Source: Arcuatula senhousia (lineage: Eukaryota; Mollusca; Bivalvia; Mytilida; Mytilidae). Taken from it: 64,000 nt of DNA. The notes below the pieces were generated by a model. It ran no database searches, had not been told where the DNA came from, and saw only the letters and a list, made by a program, of their open reading frames with translations. The stretch's first letter is position 1; each line of letters begins with the position of its first letter. The stretch spans positions 3,100,001-3,164,000 of the forward strand of contig OZ020311.1 of NCBI GenBank assembly GCA_963971305.1, written 5' to 3'. Below are positions 45,263 through 56,484 of this stretch, in pieces. A program made the position numbers and the translations under genes.

Positions 45263-45299
45263 TAAAATGTAACTGACCCTTGTTTGAGAAATCACGATT

Positions 45300-45520
45300 T
45301 AGATTAGTTGAATTATTACAAGCTTGATGTACACTATCTATATGTATTTTAAACAACGACAATGAGATCCACATTGGTCAAAGTCATACATATTTGTAAA
45401 TACTCTAATGTCTTTGTATGTAGAGTTACATCTTCATTGTTTTTGTATGTTTTACATGTATATTTGTATTTGCTTAACCTCTTTGAGGTTTTATTATGCA
45501 ATAAAGTATAAAGTATATAC
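45300..45520 (+). repeat. LINE 3' UTR and tail
   Basis: Ends TTATTATGCAATAAAGTATA followed by AAGTATATACTTT, after the small hairpin AACCTCTTTGAGGTT. Typical end of a 5'-truncated non-LTR copy. Confidence 0.6.
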
Positions 45521-45581
45521 TTTAGATAAAATTTACAACAATGACAAAGTTCAGGATAATAAGTAGAGCGTTTTCAAAACT

Positions 45582-46110
45582 CGATGTAAGAAGTCTACAT
45601 AATGAATGAAGAAACAAATCAGCTAGCAAGTTGCACAATCAGTGCCCATTGGAATATTCCTATTGTTTGCTGAAAAACACGTCTGGTCTTTTGAAAAGTT
45701 TTTTTTTCTTCGACTCATTTATAACAAAAGAAGAAGTTATAGTATAACTGACTTCTATATAGTTGTACCTGTGTTTTCCGTTCTGTTTTAGAATAATGCG
45801 TTTAATTGAATTCCAATTCTGATTTAGTTGTTCATTTGGAATAAAAGTATAAAATTTAGAAGACAAATAGAAAGTTTTGATGCTGTTACAAGATGAAACT
45901 TACTTGGAGTAAAGGATCTCCATCAGTTCGTTCGAATTCTTTAGGATCCACATTTGATTGACACTATTTTTAGAATAACACCAATCAAAATATTTCTGGA
46001 GGCCATTTTTTTATTTTACTGAAAGAGATTTAGTGGTTAATTGGATAACCCTGCAATGAAGCATTGTTTGTATGGATTTTACTGTAATTTTGGAATCAAA
46101 TACAGGGTTG
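45582..46110 (-). pseudogene. PLE reverse transcriptase N-terminal fragment
   Basis: Minus-strand counterpart of the first 190 residues of the 35.26 kb RT: the LYLIPKL and NPYKQCFIAG blocks near 46080, SSKFYTFIPNEQL near 45850 and the VFQQTIGI region near 45665. Frames are broken throughout. It ends at the SYEAD block. Confidence 0.85.
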
Positions 46111-47165
46111 AAATGTCGTCATTTATAGCACCAACAGAAAGGCTGCGGAAATGACAGATATGTTATTGTCAATTATTTCCTGGGGCAGTACTGCTGTTGT
46201 GTATGTGGTGAGTTTGTTGGCACAGCCAACCCCCTTATCCAGCAGTCAATGTAATGTTTTTTTTGCACACAAAAATGATGTTATTCGGTGCTTTGTTTGC
46301 AGGTCTAACACCATATTTGTCATGTAAGGCGGACAATGTTTTGGTAACATAAGCGTTGCTGAAGATAGATGATGCCTAGAAGCATTAGTGCTCATCCGTA
46401 ATAATCGCACTGAGCGGCCTTACAAATTAAAAGTAAACTTAAATATGTACACGCATGCATCTTCTCAATGAAGACTTTAATATTACAAGGTTTTTTGTTC
46501 CTGAGAAGTTAACTTTATTTTTTTTCGACAAAACTTTAATTTTGGCGCTAACTATCCACTATCATCTTATATTATGATGAATATTTGATATAACTGTGAG
46601 TATTTTTGTATTCAGACATGGTCAAGCGATAGTGATGCTACCGAGTACAAAGAAAAACTGTCAGTTTACAATTATTACAGTTACTTATTATAATGTTTAT
46701 TTATCTCTGCACCGCTTAAGGGAAAGACGTGATTTTTTTTATAACACGCCACATAATGACACCCTTCTATCCTTTTTTTAATTTATCTATAATTGTATAC
46801 TTAACAATAGAAGATGCGCGCTACTTCAATTTATCTTCTTTTACTACAAAGCTTGATAGCTAATTTTAAGCAATTCCTACGTAGAATTGTTCCTTTCATG
46901 TTTCTTTATCTCTGGTGTTTTACAACTGAACCAGTACCCTGGCACATTAAAAGTAATACAAGGCAGATATTAATTTATAATTTCTTTTAAGTTCTCTGTT
47001 TTTTACTGTTTCATAAAGTTTACATAATTTTGAAAAAATCAGGAGGAGGCATTTAGATATAAATAATTAACTAATGATGTTGCAGAACCTTGCAAAATTT
47101 TAACCAACATTTCAAATATTTCACTTAAACCTCTAACGCACAATTTTTTGATATATGTCAATTTC
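46111..47165. other. Non-coding interval
   Basis: No gene supported. A short ATG-led frame at 46153-46209 ends at a donor-like GTGAGT, but there is nothing to join it to. Confidence 0.4.
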
Positions 47166-47169
47166 TCCC

Positions 47170-47480
47170 CCTTTTAAGATATATTCAAATTCATAGACGT
47201 TTGATCACCAAAGAAACATTGATTACGAAGCTTTTTATGCCATATTTTTTTTAGAATTGACCTGCATTCATAGAAATACTCGTGCCTGGACAGGAAAAGT
47301 GACTTCATAAGGTCTTTTTTGTGATAAGGATTTTCCTTGTTGTTGTGGATATCGATGGTCATAAAAAGTTTTTATAATTGGTCAGCTATTAATGTAACAA
47401 ATTTACATTCTTAATCTTGTGATTTCTTATTTCTAGAACAAATGTGTTAATAAGCTAATTTTTGCGACAAAAAAAGTTTC
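47170..47480 (-). repeat. Tandem box A, copy 1
   Basis: Shares with 49190-49500 the blocks GGATAAGGATYTTCCTTRTT, TTGGTCAGCTATTAATGT, GACAGGAAAAGTGACTTC and AATCTTGTGAT. The minus strand has a 62-codon frame from MTIDIHNNKENPYHKK, which aligns with MFIVIHDKEDPFHIN at 50289. It could be a relic of a duplicated exon. Family unknown. Confidence 0.55.
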
Positions 47481-47767
47481 ATCATACTCTTGAAATGGCT
47501 GTACAAAAAGACCATTGTGATCTTAAATTGTTTCATATGAATAAATAAGTTAATAACTAATTATGTACCAGTGCCACCTTTAATGCAATACCTACAAGTC
47601 TTCTAGTTATTTCAATATGAGTATTTTTTTAATCTCATTCCCAACACCAATGGGACCTTAGTGTGCATTTTTTGGTTGTAAAACTCAATGCCGTATGTGA
47701 GGTCAATGGGGAGGTGTCAGGGCTTCATCAGGTTGAATATAGATAGGAAATCACTGAAGCGTAACAA

Positions 47768-47895
47768 GGCCCCGGTGCCACAGCACAAAAAAAAATCTTA
47801 ACTCTGAGAATATTCTCAATTTCAATAGAAAATACATTGAAATTAGAATATTCTCAGACTTAAGTATCTTTTAAGTTTTTTCGGGTGCCGGGGTC
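47768..47895. repeat. Palindromic foldback element
   Basis: An inner hairpin, 47804-47857, pairs CTGAGAATATTCT and AATTTCAAT over 22 bp with one bulged C and a 9-nt loop. Outer ends GGCCCCGGTGCC (47768-47779) and GGTGCCGGGGTC (47884-47895) are also inverted. No coding. Likely a small foldback MITE. Confidence 0.75.
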
Positions 47896-47989
47896 AGGTC
47901 GTGGCATTGCAAAAAATTTAAATCTGCCGATGTAACTTCCTTTTTTTGGTAAACGATTTCATTTATGCATAAATGGTGGATGGTATGTA

Positions 47990-48150
47990 TTCTAATTTTT
48001 TAATGAGGAAGGATCAACATTGAAATAAACGGGCGTGTTAAAGAGAGAACTGATATTAATAGGACCTTCCTTGATGTTTGTATGAATGGACATAAAATTA
48101 AATTGTTCATTGGTCATTAACCATGTTTTATGGTATTATTGGAGATGCAC
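47990..48150 (-). repeat. Tandem box B, copy 1
   Basis: Minus strand: ATGTCCATTCATACAAACAT, then AAGGAAGGTCC and a SSLKN-NTYHPPFMHK-like stretch, similar to LPHLKDNECIPHTFKMI at 50210. Contains a stop and shifts. Confidence 0.5.
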
Positions 48151-49189
48151 AATCAAGGGAAAAGAAGCAGCTATGTCCTTTTCAGGCTTAACGGGTCGTT
48201 ATATATACCATAGTTCATTTGGTATTTTTATTACGCTCAATCATTCTAACGGTATTTCAAAACAGTTTTTTTTCGAGGATTCGTGTAAATGCTTGAATTA
48301 TTCATTAAAAAAGTAATTTCAATAAATCATTTTATTGCTAAAATTAGTTTAGATTAAAGGGAAAACCAATGACTCCTTATCTAAGTCTAACTATGACAAC
48401 TTATTTTCGCGAGGTCATCATTCCGCGTTTTTATGCCGGAGAGCAATTTCGCGGCTATTTGTTTTTGCGATTCTTTGTTACTCCAATTATGTAACAATGT
48501 AACATGATTAGATTCACGACGATTATTTTTGCAAATTTCAATTTCGCGCGAAATACGCGCAAATAAGTTGGTTAAGAGTATTTGTTAACATACAATATAT
48601 ATGACGATAAAATATTACTGTTACTTATGCCAATAGTTGTTATCCTTACACGGTCAAGTGAAAAGGTGAAGCTACTGAGTAAACATGGTCAACCGCCAAA
48701 CTTATACTAACACTGCACCCGCTTAAACATGTGAATTAGAACAAAATGTTAAAATGTTGAAAATTCTGAAAATCAATTAAAAAAATTATCAATCAATATG
48801 GAATATTTATAAGTTAAATATGGAACGGGAATCTAAGTTAAAATTTGTTTGATTTAGTAATATCAAAAGAAATAATTTTAGTTATCAATGAAATAATATT
48901 TACAAATATTTATAAAATAAATATTAGGAAAAATGGCATTAGAACAAATTATTTTATTTATTCTTTATACGAAATGTAATGAAAAATATAAAAAAACAAC
49001 TAATACAATATTTTTTTTCTGCTTTAAAAATCGATTTGTATAAATATGATTTTCAAAATTATCTCAATGTACTTATATATAATTAATATCAAAGTTATTG
49101 AACTCCCTTATCGTGCACCTATAGATGTAAAATTGTTCTATAAGACTATTTATAGGACTTATTTTAACATCTTTTTAATTTTAACTCAT

Positions 49190-49500
49190 ATTTTAGAGTT
49201 CCAAAACCTCTTGCGCATAAAAATGATACATTGTATATTTCCCTTTAATAAGAAATCCATTCATTTGGACGAAAGATGCGTGGTATGGGTCACTCAGTGT
49301 TTTTTTTGTGTTATTTATCCCTCATTAAAATTTACATACATTCGTCGAAATATGTGCGTGTGACAGGAAAAGTGACTTCTAAAAAACAATGTTTGGATAA
49401 GGATCTTCCTTATTGCACTGAAGGGACATGACATGGATTTATTATTGGTCAGCTATTAATGTGATCAATCTACATTTTATAAATAATCTTGTGATGGTAT
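49190..49500 (-). repeat. Tandem box A, copy 2
   Basis: About 2.08 kb downstream of copy 1, with the same blocks. The reading frame is broken after the SLFLS-like segment. Confidence 0.55.
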
Positions 49501-49544
49501 TTTTTTTATAATTCATTTAAGTTTGTTATAACTTTGGTGTCATA

Positions 49545-49605
49545 AAACCTGGTTTAATCAGGCATTTCTTTTGAAATGCTTTACCCAGTCGGGTCCATTG
49601 CAATC
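49545..49605 (+). repeat. Repeat M, partial
   Basis: TGTCATAAAACCTGGTTTAA, TTTGAAATGC and CAGTCGGGTCCATTGCAATC. Confidence 0.55.
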
Positions 49606-49995
49606 TTTTTTTTATTTTCAAAAATTTATTAGTCATTTTGATTTAATCAGAGACGACCTTTCTTAAACCAAAGAAAATCCATAGGTATTAAGCTTTGTTT
49701 TTTAACCGTGTTTTTAATGCGTACAACAACTCTCATGAAATCTAACAACAACAATATCACAAAGTTCAAGACAGCGCTAGCCGTCACGAATGTTAATAGT
49801 GAAAACCACCTTTCCTCCAAGAATAACAAAATGTAAGAGAAATACAAATGTACTTTAGTACGAATGATATAAGACTTTAACGGTGACCCTTCACTATCAT
49901 GATTTTCTGAAGAATTTAAAAGATAGAATCTGTGACATGATATAAAGTATTATTTATTTTATTAGGTACAATATAGATTTATATATGAATGACAT

Positions 49996-50345
49996 TTATA
50001 TATTTGTTTTATGAGATACTGTGATTACTTTTTTTTGGCGGGGTATCAATTTAAGTGCTTTTCGTGAATGGGGTGATACAAGAAATTTGGTTTCCAACTT
50101 CGAAATTAAGAACCCACGAACATAATCTGATTGTTTAAAACGTTCTTTGGACGACAAAATCATTTTAAAGGTGTGTGGGATGCATTCATTGTCTTTTAAA
50201 TGAGGAAGGATGGATTTAGAAAAAAGGTTGTACTTGATTAAAACATTAATATGAAAAGGATCTTCCTTATCATGAATAACAATGAACATAAAATTAACTT
50301 AATCATTGGCCAATATACATGTAAAATTTTAAATTGTCACATCTT
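49996..50345 (-). repeat. Tandem box B, copy 2, with 97-codon frame
   Basis: Best preserved of the four boxes. The minus-strand frame from 50289 reads MFIVIHDKEDPFHINVLIKY, then LPHLKDNECIPHTFKMILSS, then a basic end and a stop at 49996. TTGGCCAATGATTAAG lies upstream of the ATG and is shared with the other boxes (TTGGTCA, ATGACCAATG). It may be an exon of a decayed tandem gene family. No domain recognised. Confidence 0.45.
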
Positions 50346-50394
50346 CATGAACATTTATTGTGAAAATGTAATATAACAAAGCTGAATGACCTTT

Positions 50395-50527
50395 TTCGGA
50401 ATGTACCAAGTCAGGACCATTGCGATCCACCAGTTCTCCGGTATGACTGATTCGTTTTTGTCATTTTCTCTGGACTATGAGATTGATCATTCAAGTTCGG
50501 TAGTTTTGTTATTACCTTTATTCGGAC
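50395..50527 (+). repeat. Repeat M copy
   Basis: GTACCAAGTCAGGACCATTG through GATCCACCAGTTCTCCGG to AGTTCGGTAGTTTTG and ATTACCTTTATT. Almost identical to 58520-58640. Confidence 0.85.
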
Positions 50528-51107
50528 ATCATTTAATAAATAAAATGACATTTTTCTTGTTGTTACAATGGACGAAGAACCAATACTTAAAAGTAAAATA
50601 ATAATCAGATTAACTTTTTTGTTGCGGAAAGATCACTGTGTGGCCTATGTTGAATAAGTGATATTACAAAACCACCGAATTGGGATGATCGATCTTGCAT
50701 AAAGAAGACGAAATAACGCAAAAGGAAATACACCAGAAAAATTGAAGATCACAATGTTTCTAACATAGTGCACGTATTTTAAAGAATTGCCAGTTTGAAG
50801 GGGAACCCTTCCCCCGATTGGCTTTTTTGCCCCCGTTCCTCCACTTCCTCATCATTTCATGTTCATTGTGTCGTCCCTTTCATGTTTGCGGATATAGCCG
50901 AAATCGCGCTGCTCAGGAGTAAAACATAAACTAACTGACTGACCATATCGTAAATATGTTTTCATATGACAAACATGTTTAAGAAATAAATAAAGAATAA
51001 TCATTGAATTCTCAATGCATACATACCTTTCATTTAAAGTTGTAAGGTTTCTGTTACCATATGTTGAACATATGTTCGTCATGGGCTTAACATATGTTTG
51101 AAAATAC

Positions 51108-51415
51108 AAATACCAAAACGGTTATAAAACGGTTAATTTGGTTATGCTGTATATCGACATTTGAAGACTGCTTGCTGTTTTCCGTTGTGATTTTTTGAAT
51201 TGCTGTTTGTTTATGTTTGTTGTGTCGCGTACACTTATTCCACATCTCAATATCGTATATTTCAAGGAGTAACCTCTCATCAGCAGCATTTGAATCACAA
51301 ACCAAATGTATTGAATGAAAAGTACTCAAAGACAAAAAGTTCGAACAGGGAAGCCAAATCCAACACAAAGGATATCGACCGTGAGCAGTACAAGGAAAGA
51401 AACCCGTGACCTTAT
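51108..51415 (-). repeat. Repeat H, copy split by repeat A
   Basis: Minus-strand copy of repeat H. The ribozyme lies at 51144-51289 but is interrupted at 51163-51250 by a partial repeat A. Left of the insert: CAGCAT (stem I) and TATCGACA. Right of it: GAAA (51260-51263), stem II GAGG/CCTT, CTGATGA (51277-51283) and ATGCTG (stem I, 51284-51289). Stem I is perfect (ATGCTG/CAGCAT). The rest of the repeat runs to GGATATCGACC at 51370. Confidence 0.8.
51163..51250 (+). repeat. Repeat A fragment inserted in repeat H
   Basis: GAAGACTGCTTGCTGTTTTC to CACATCTCAATATC. Flanked by similar 13-mers TATATCGACATTT (51150-51162) and ATATCGTATATTT (51250-51262), a likely target duplication. Confidence 0.65.
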
Positions 51416-51592
51416 TTTCGAAGCTATCTTAGGACTAAGTGACAGCTAAGCATCTTCCTAAACCACATCTTAGTCCTAAGTCAAATTTTTGTACCTGTCT
51501 TAATTTGCAAATTTCCTATGGATCGTCCTTAATTTAGGAAGATAAATTTGGTGACTTAGGAAATTCTTCATATTTTAGGATACCAATTTTAT

Positions 51593-51836
51593 ACAAATAA
51601 AGGTAATAACAAAACTACCGAACTTGAATGATCAATCTCATAGTCCAGAGAAAATGACAAAAACGAATCAGTCATACCGGAGATTTGGTGGATCGCAATG
51701 GTCCTGACTTGGTACAGGCATTTCAAATGAAATGGTGGGTTAAACCAGGTTTTATGGCGCCAAACCTCCCTCTTCCACGGCGATCTCGAAGTCCATAATA
51801 TATATAGTTACATACTGTAAAATTTGCTTAACAAAA
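51593..51836 (-). repeat. Repeat M, long copy
   Basis: Full minus-strand copy that extends past GGTTTGGCGCCATAAAACC into CGAAGTCCATAATATATATA and TACTGTAAAATTTGC, shared with 58345-58460. Confidence 0.85.
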
Positions 51837-52184
51837 AATAAGTCTTCAATGAATCGTTTCTGTTAATGTTGCCAGTCTATTATTATATTTTTTACATAAT
51901 TATTCGAAAAAAAATGTTTTGTTGTTTCGTGATTTCTAGACGTCGATGGAAAGTCTTGAGATTAAGGTGGACTTGTGTAATACGGTCGCATGAACATTTC
52001 AAGTATTTAATTTGTAATATTTTCGAACAAAGAAATGGTCTGCGTTTCATACACGGCATTTTGCACTTTGCTGATTATAACACTAACATTAGCTTATTTT
52101 TTTTTATTTAAAAGGATGAGGTGATAATAATTCGCAGATGTCGCATGAATTTTACTTTCTAACTTTATTCACTCACTTTCAAAA

Positions 52185-52400
52185 GGACAACCAAAACACG
52201 AACGAAAACAGCACGAAGAAACACAAAACATAAAAAACACAAAATCACGAACGGAAATAAACAACGCGAACTCATTTCGTAACGAAAGTGAACCCAGGTT
52301 CTCCGGAAAAGTAAGCAGTTTCTAGAAGTTCCTGCTTGCTCTAGCACACCCGTCGCGGTGCTGCCAATTTTCATTTTAGTGTGTCAAATCCTGTAAAGGA
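52185..52400 (-). repeat. PLE 3' tail
   Basis: Minus strand: GTGTGCTAGAGCAAGCAGGA-like start (with an extra GAACTTCTAGAAACTGC) to ACACAAAACATAAAAAACAC and CGAACGAAAACAGCACG on the plus strand. Tail variant differing from 36.4 kb in its second half. Confidence 0.7.
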
Positions 52401-52567
52401 CAAAATAAAACCCTATGATAAACCAACATCTGCACTGGTTTGAGAGATACAAATCCCTCATTTGTCTATCAGCGCATGATGTCTTCGTAAAATTTCATGA
52501 GTGGCGACAGCAACCGAGGAGTAACAAAACCCTGTATTAGCAATTTTGTATCAGACGTGCCGCTCAA
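52401..52567 (-). pseudogene. PLE RT C-terminal fragment
   Basis: Minus-strand remnant covering only the last 55 or so codons of the family: LLIQGFVTPRLLS, the KFYEDIMR-like block and SADVGLS followed by the family stop TAG. A frameshift precedes the HALIDK equivalent. Confidence 0.8.
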
Positions 52568-53099
52568 CTTAATAAATCTATGTTATTCCCGCAAGCACAT
52601 TTAGTATCTAATAGTCAGTGATAAATAAAACGTAAAACATTAACGGCATAGAAATGGACAAGAATGAAAATTAAGTTTTTACTTAGTTTGAGAAATTATA
52701 GAACAAGTAGAGAGAAAACATACAATGCGTGTCTTGCGTGATTATTAAATTAACAAACAATATTGGTCTTTAAGCAGTGGCAGGGCCGTCATCAGGTTTC
52801 TGGGAAGGGGGCGCGGGGATCGACGGAGATTTTTTTTAAATTGTACCCCTTTTGGTGGATTCCTAGGATTTTTCATAATATATTTTAAAATGGGGTGCGA
52901 TTGCACTCAACGCACACTCCTTTCCGACAGCCTTGAGTGATAATTTTAATATAAGCATTTTGTTAGTAAGTTACACCCCCTCATCCGTCTTGAAATAAAA
53001 ATATTGAACTAAATAACATTTGGAAAGCAAAATTTATTTTCTGGAACTTTAAAAACTGTGTCATCAGATGAACCAGAATCTAGCACTCAAATTTCGTAG

Positions 53100-53215
53100 A
53101 GAAATAATAATTTAAATCAACTCAAATTTATTCGCACTTGTTACGCCCAATGAAGGGCCAAAGGCTACAAACAATAAATTGACAAAAATACAACAAAAGA
53201 TAGTGAAGGATCATC
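53100..53215 (-). repeat. LINE 3' tail
   Basis: Minus strand: GGCCCTTCATTGGGCGTAAC, then AAGTGCGAATAAATTTGAGT and TGATTTAAATT. Very short truncated copy. Confidence 0.6.
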
Positions 53216-53394
53216 GTTAAGATCTCCTATCATTTTTACTGAAATAATCATTTATCTTGTTGCCTACGCTTTTTTCAATTTGAATAGGTCTTGAATTTCT
53301 ATAAAATCATTTCATATTTATAACCTCTGAAAAAAGTTCTTGTATTGACAAACCGCCTTGAATCTTTTTGTATATTTGTGTTAAAAATCGTGAA

Positions 53395-53600
53395 TGACGA
53401 AGTAATGTAATTCAGCTGTGACGTCAATAGATGAATTGATATGGAGTCATGTGATGTCTCAATAAATGGGACGTGTGACAATATTAAATGACTAGTTACA
53501 GTAGCTTTTTTCCTGACTAAACCAAGGACATCTATTATTAAGATGTGTAAAGTATACACACGCTGTGTTGAATCATCACATCCGCTCAGCTTCCGATGGT
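53395..53600. repeat. Relative of the 57-kb tandem repeat
   Basis: GAATGACGAAGTAATGTAAT, GTGACGTCAATAGATG, GTCATGTGATG and CTGTGTTGAATCATCACATC correspond to GACGAAGTTATTGAATTTAC, CACGTGTG and TTTTGTTGAATCATAG at 57048-57175. Confidence 0.5.
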
Positions 53601-53621
53601 TTATATGCACTTTATAACCCA

Positions 53622-53702
53622 CAAAAGAAGCAAATTGGCACCTATGGGGCGAGTGTTTATAAAGTCCGATAGGGCAACGACAAAACCGGTAAACACGAAC
53701 GA
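53622..53702 (-). repeat. PLE 3' tail fragment
   Basis: About 80 bp of tail terminus on the minus strand (CGTGTTTACCGGTTTTGTCG, GCCCTATCGGACTTT, GCTTCTTTT). Confidence 0.65.
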
Positions 53703-54994
53703 TCTTTCAATTACATTTCGGATTAAAGATAAATCAAGTTCGTTAAATTGTCATAAGAACTTTCTTATTTTCTTGTTTAAATCATAACATTGCTATACCC
53801 CATTTAATTTCTATAACGTAATTGTTCATACTTTTAGGTTAATGTTGCTAGGACAAAATCTAATTCAGATGGTGTCCATTTTTTTATCATTTGGACCGTA
53901 GGTTGTTGATTAGGATCCTCCTCTTTATTTTCTACTTCTAGAATAAAAGATAAAAAAAGTTGAGTAGTTGAATAAGACTACAAAAAATCAGCGGAAAACT
54001 TAAAAGTCCAAAATGGTAAACAGCCAACAGCCTTAAAAATGACCATTGGTTCCTGCTGGCAAAGGATGGGTTGCGATAAGACCCTTTTTCAGCCTAGTGC
54101 GAAAGTAAAAAATAAAACTAAGTAAATTCTATCACAAAATGTGTTGTTGGAAAGGTTAATATTTCTAATTTTTGAAAATATACATCTGTAGTTTAAAAGC
54201 TTTTTTATTTTTTAGTAAATGGTGCTAGAAATGAACCAGCGCAAATGATTTTAACATTGTGCCTATGGGAAAGTGGTGCAAATGAGTGATATATATCCTT
54301 CCCGGAAGTATAGCCTTGCACGCGGAACCAGCTATATATTTTATTGAGAAACTAGTTTTAACAAAATACATCTTTTGTGAAAGTTTCGAGCTGGTTCCGC
54401 GTGCAAGACATACTGCAAATTTAAAAAGACTATAATTTTTGAACTTGTTGTCAGTGGTTTAAAAATATACGAAATCTCTCCGTTTTCTTCGTTTTTCTTG
54501 AGACTAGCAGTCATTTCAAATTCAAAATTGTTCTTTAAATTGATGTTTATATAGTATGAACCATTTATAGAATTGTAAACCCTGGCTTCAAGTATATGAG
54601 CACAAAATTTCAATTTATTGAAGCCCTACCTTGACATTTTCTTAAAATCAAGATGAAATTTTCATCCAAAATGGGTAAATTTTGAACACGAGTTTCCAAG
54701 CTGTGTTGTTTCATAAGTATCTAAAAGTAGTCTTTCACAACAGTACAATCATTTTGCTACAAAATAAGGTATAAAGTAACAGGCTATGAAATACTTTTTA
54801 TTTTTCGCCTACAGATGGGCCAAAATAGGGCCTTATCGCAACCCATCCTTTACAATTAGGTCCCATATAAAAATATAAAACAAAATTTCAAGAGAAATTT
54901 GCAACTTGTTTAAGTTATCAAATTTTTATGCTCTGTGGAATAAGAAAGTCTTCGCTGTTTTTCATAGGCATTTTGGAATAAAGAAATTGCCCTC

Positions 54995-55160
54995 ATTTTG
55001 GATGAAACCTGGTTTTACCCACCACTTTTATTTAAATGTCTGTACAAAGTCAGAACCATTGCAATCTTCTATGTCTGCGGTATGTATTCCTTTTTTATCT
55101 TCTCTCTTGGACTTTTCAGATTGATCCTCCAAGTTCGGTAATTTTGTTATTACCGTTATT
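54995..55160 (+). repeat. Repeat M, diverged copy
   Basis: CATTTTGGATGAAACCTGGT, ACCCACCACTTTTATTTAAA, GTACAAAGTCAGAACCATTG, CTTGGACTTTTCAGATTGAT and AAGTTCGGTAATTTTG. Confidence 0.65.
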
Positions 55161-55354
55161 CTTCGGCATTCCCAAAAATGAAAAAGTTAAAAGTTGTTTT
55201 TTAAAGTAAATATTTGTGGTATTTTGTGTCGTTTCTTAGTACATTATATATCAAAATATTTTCGACTAAGATATTTAAGTCGAGTTTCGGACTATACTTT
55301 ATTTTCATAAAACTAGTATTTTAACTAATATTTTCTTTATCTTTTGGGCAACAT

Positions 55355-55915
55355 TAATATTCGTTTTTGGAAAACAATTTATCGCCAAGTCATTGGTATC
55401 CCTATGGGAACTAATTGTGCTCCACTAATCGCTGACCTTTTTCTTATATTGTTATGAATCCCAATTTATGGCGAAACTTCAACAAACAACATCTCATTGA
55501 AAATTTTAATAATACATACATACATATTTAGCCGACATTCTTTCACTAAACAATCCCATATTTTCTTATTTTATTACGGAAATATATCCCAAGGAATTAA
55601 CTTTGAATAAATCTAACTTCACCGGTGATAGATGCCCATTTTTAGATCTAGATTTAGGTATAATCAATGGAAAATTACCTACTAAAATATATGATGAACG
55701 ACTTTTCATTTTCTATTGTTGATATTCCTTTTCTAGAGGGAGATGTACCACTTGCTCCATCTTACGGAGTTTATATTTCACAGTTGGTAAGATATGCTCG
55801 AATCGCAGTGGTGTGTCTGTGTCTGATTTTAACGATAAAAACCGGTTTAGAACAAAAAAATACTAAAACAAGGATATCGTTACCACAAATTGGTAAAATC
55901 GTTTTCTAAATTACA
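55355..55915 (+). pseudogene. PLE reverse transcriptase fragment, third lineage
   Basis: Blocks in shifting frames: VIGIPMGTNCAPLIADLFL, then a break; ADILSLNNP (catalytic YIDD lost in an upstream rearrangement); EIYPKELTLNKSNFTGDRCP, FLDLDLGIINGKLPTKIYD; then IVDIPFLEGDVPLAPSYGVY and ISQLVRYARI; finally DFNDKNRF and a KSFSKL-like end. The DRCPFLDLD and EGDVPLAPSYG wording separates it from the other two PLE lineages here. Multiple stops and frameshifts. Confidence 0.85.
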
Positions 55916-56135
55916 AATACCAAAACGCCGGTATAAACGGTTAATTTGGATATGCTATATATCGATATTTCAAGGAGAAACCTCTCATCAGTAGCATTTA
56001 TATCAAAACATTGGAAGGTCAAATCAAAAAATGTTGAAAACGAAAAGTACTCAAAACCAAAACGTGGAAGCCAAATCCAGCACCGAGGATATCGACCATG
56101 TGCATTACAAGAAAGAAACCTGGTGTTTTAAACAA
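55908..56135 (-). repeat. Ribozyme-bearing repeat H, best preserved copy
   Basis: Minus-strand unit of about 225 bp: AACACCAGGTTTCTTTCTTG, ATGGTCGATATCCTCGGTGC, TGGATTTGGCTTCC, GAGTACTTTTCGTTTTCAAC, the ribozyme, then CCAAATTAACCGTTTATACC and GGCGTTTTGGTATTTG. No coding and no obvious terminal inverted repeats. It abuts the third-lineage PLE fragment. Confidence 0.85.
55952..55997 (-). ncRNA. Candidate type I hammerhead ribozyme, second family
   Basis: Read on the minus strand: stem I ATGCTA (55997-55992), core CTGATGA (55991-55985), stem II GAGG-TTTCT-CCTT, core GAAA (55971-55968), stem III TAT-CG-ATA, cleavage position TA after stem III (NUH reads ATA), stem I TAGCAT (55957-55952). All invariant core positions are present and stem I pairs perfectly over 6 bp. 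Stem III is tiny, as in the retrozyme hammerheads. Confidence 0.7.
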
Positions 56136-56484
56136 TTTTGAATTTAAAAATCGGAAATTTAAGTTTGATCATAAATACCTTATTGAAAAAAATACTGTAC
56201 ATGTCGATTTTTGATTGTAAAGGGAATATCCCATCCCGATTTCTACGTAAATGTTGTTTATAAAGCAAATAAATTCAAAATGAAAAACTGGTTTATACTT
56301 TATTGAATAAAAGTAATGAAAGGGAACTTTTATTGAAATCTTTAAATTTAGTCTTCTTTGGTAAAAAAATATTGATCATTTGATACTTACTTTAAAATGT
56401 TAATAACCTCTTTTGTTGAATTCAACTTCTATCGGTTTGATTTTTACAGTGTGTTAATTTGTACTTTATAATTGATTATCAATA

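Noticed and set aside
46153..46209. ATG-led frame MTDMLLSIISWGSTAVVYV ending at GTGAGT, possible first exon
   Set aside because: A good donor and start context, but only 19 codons and no downstream exon could be found.
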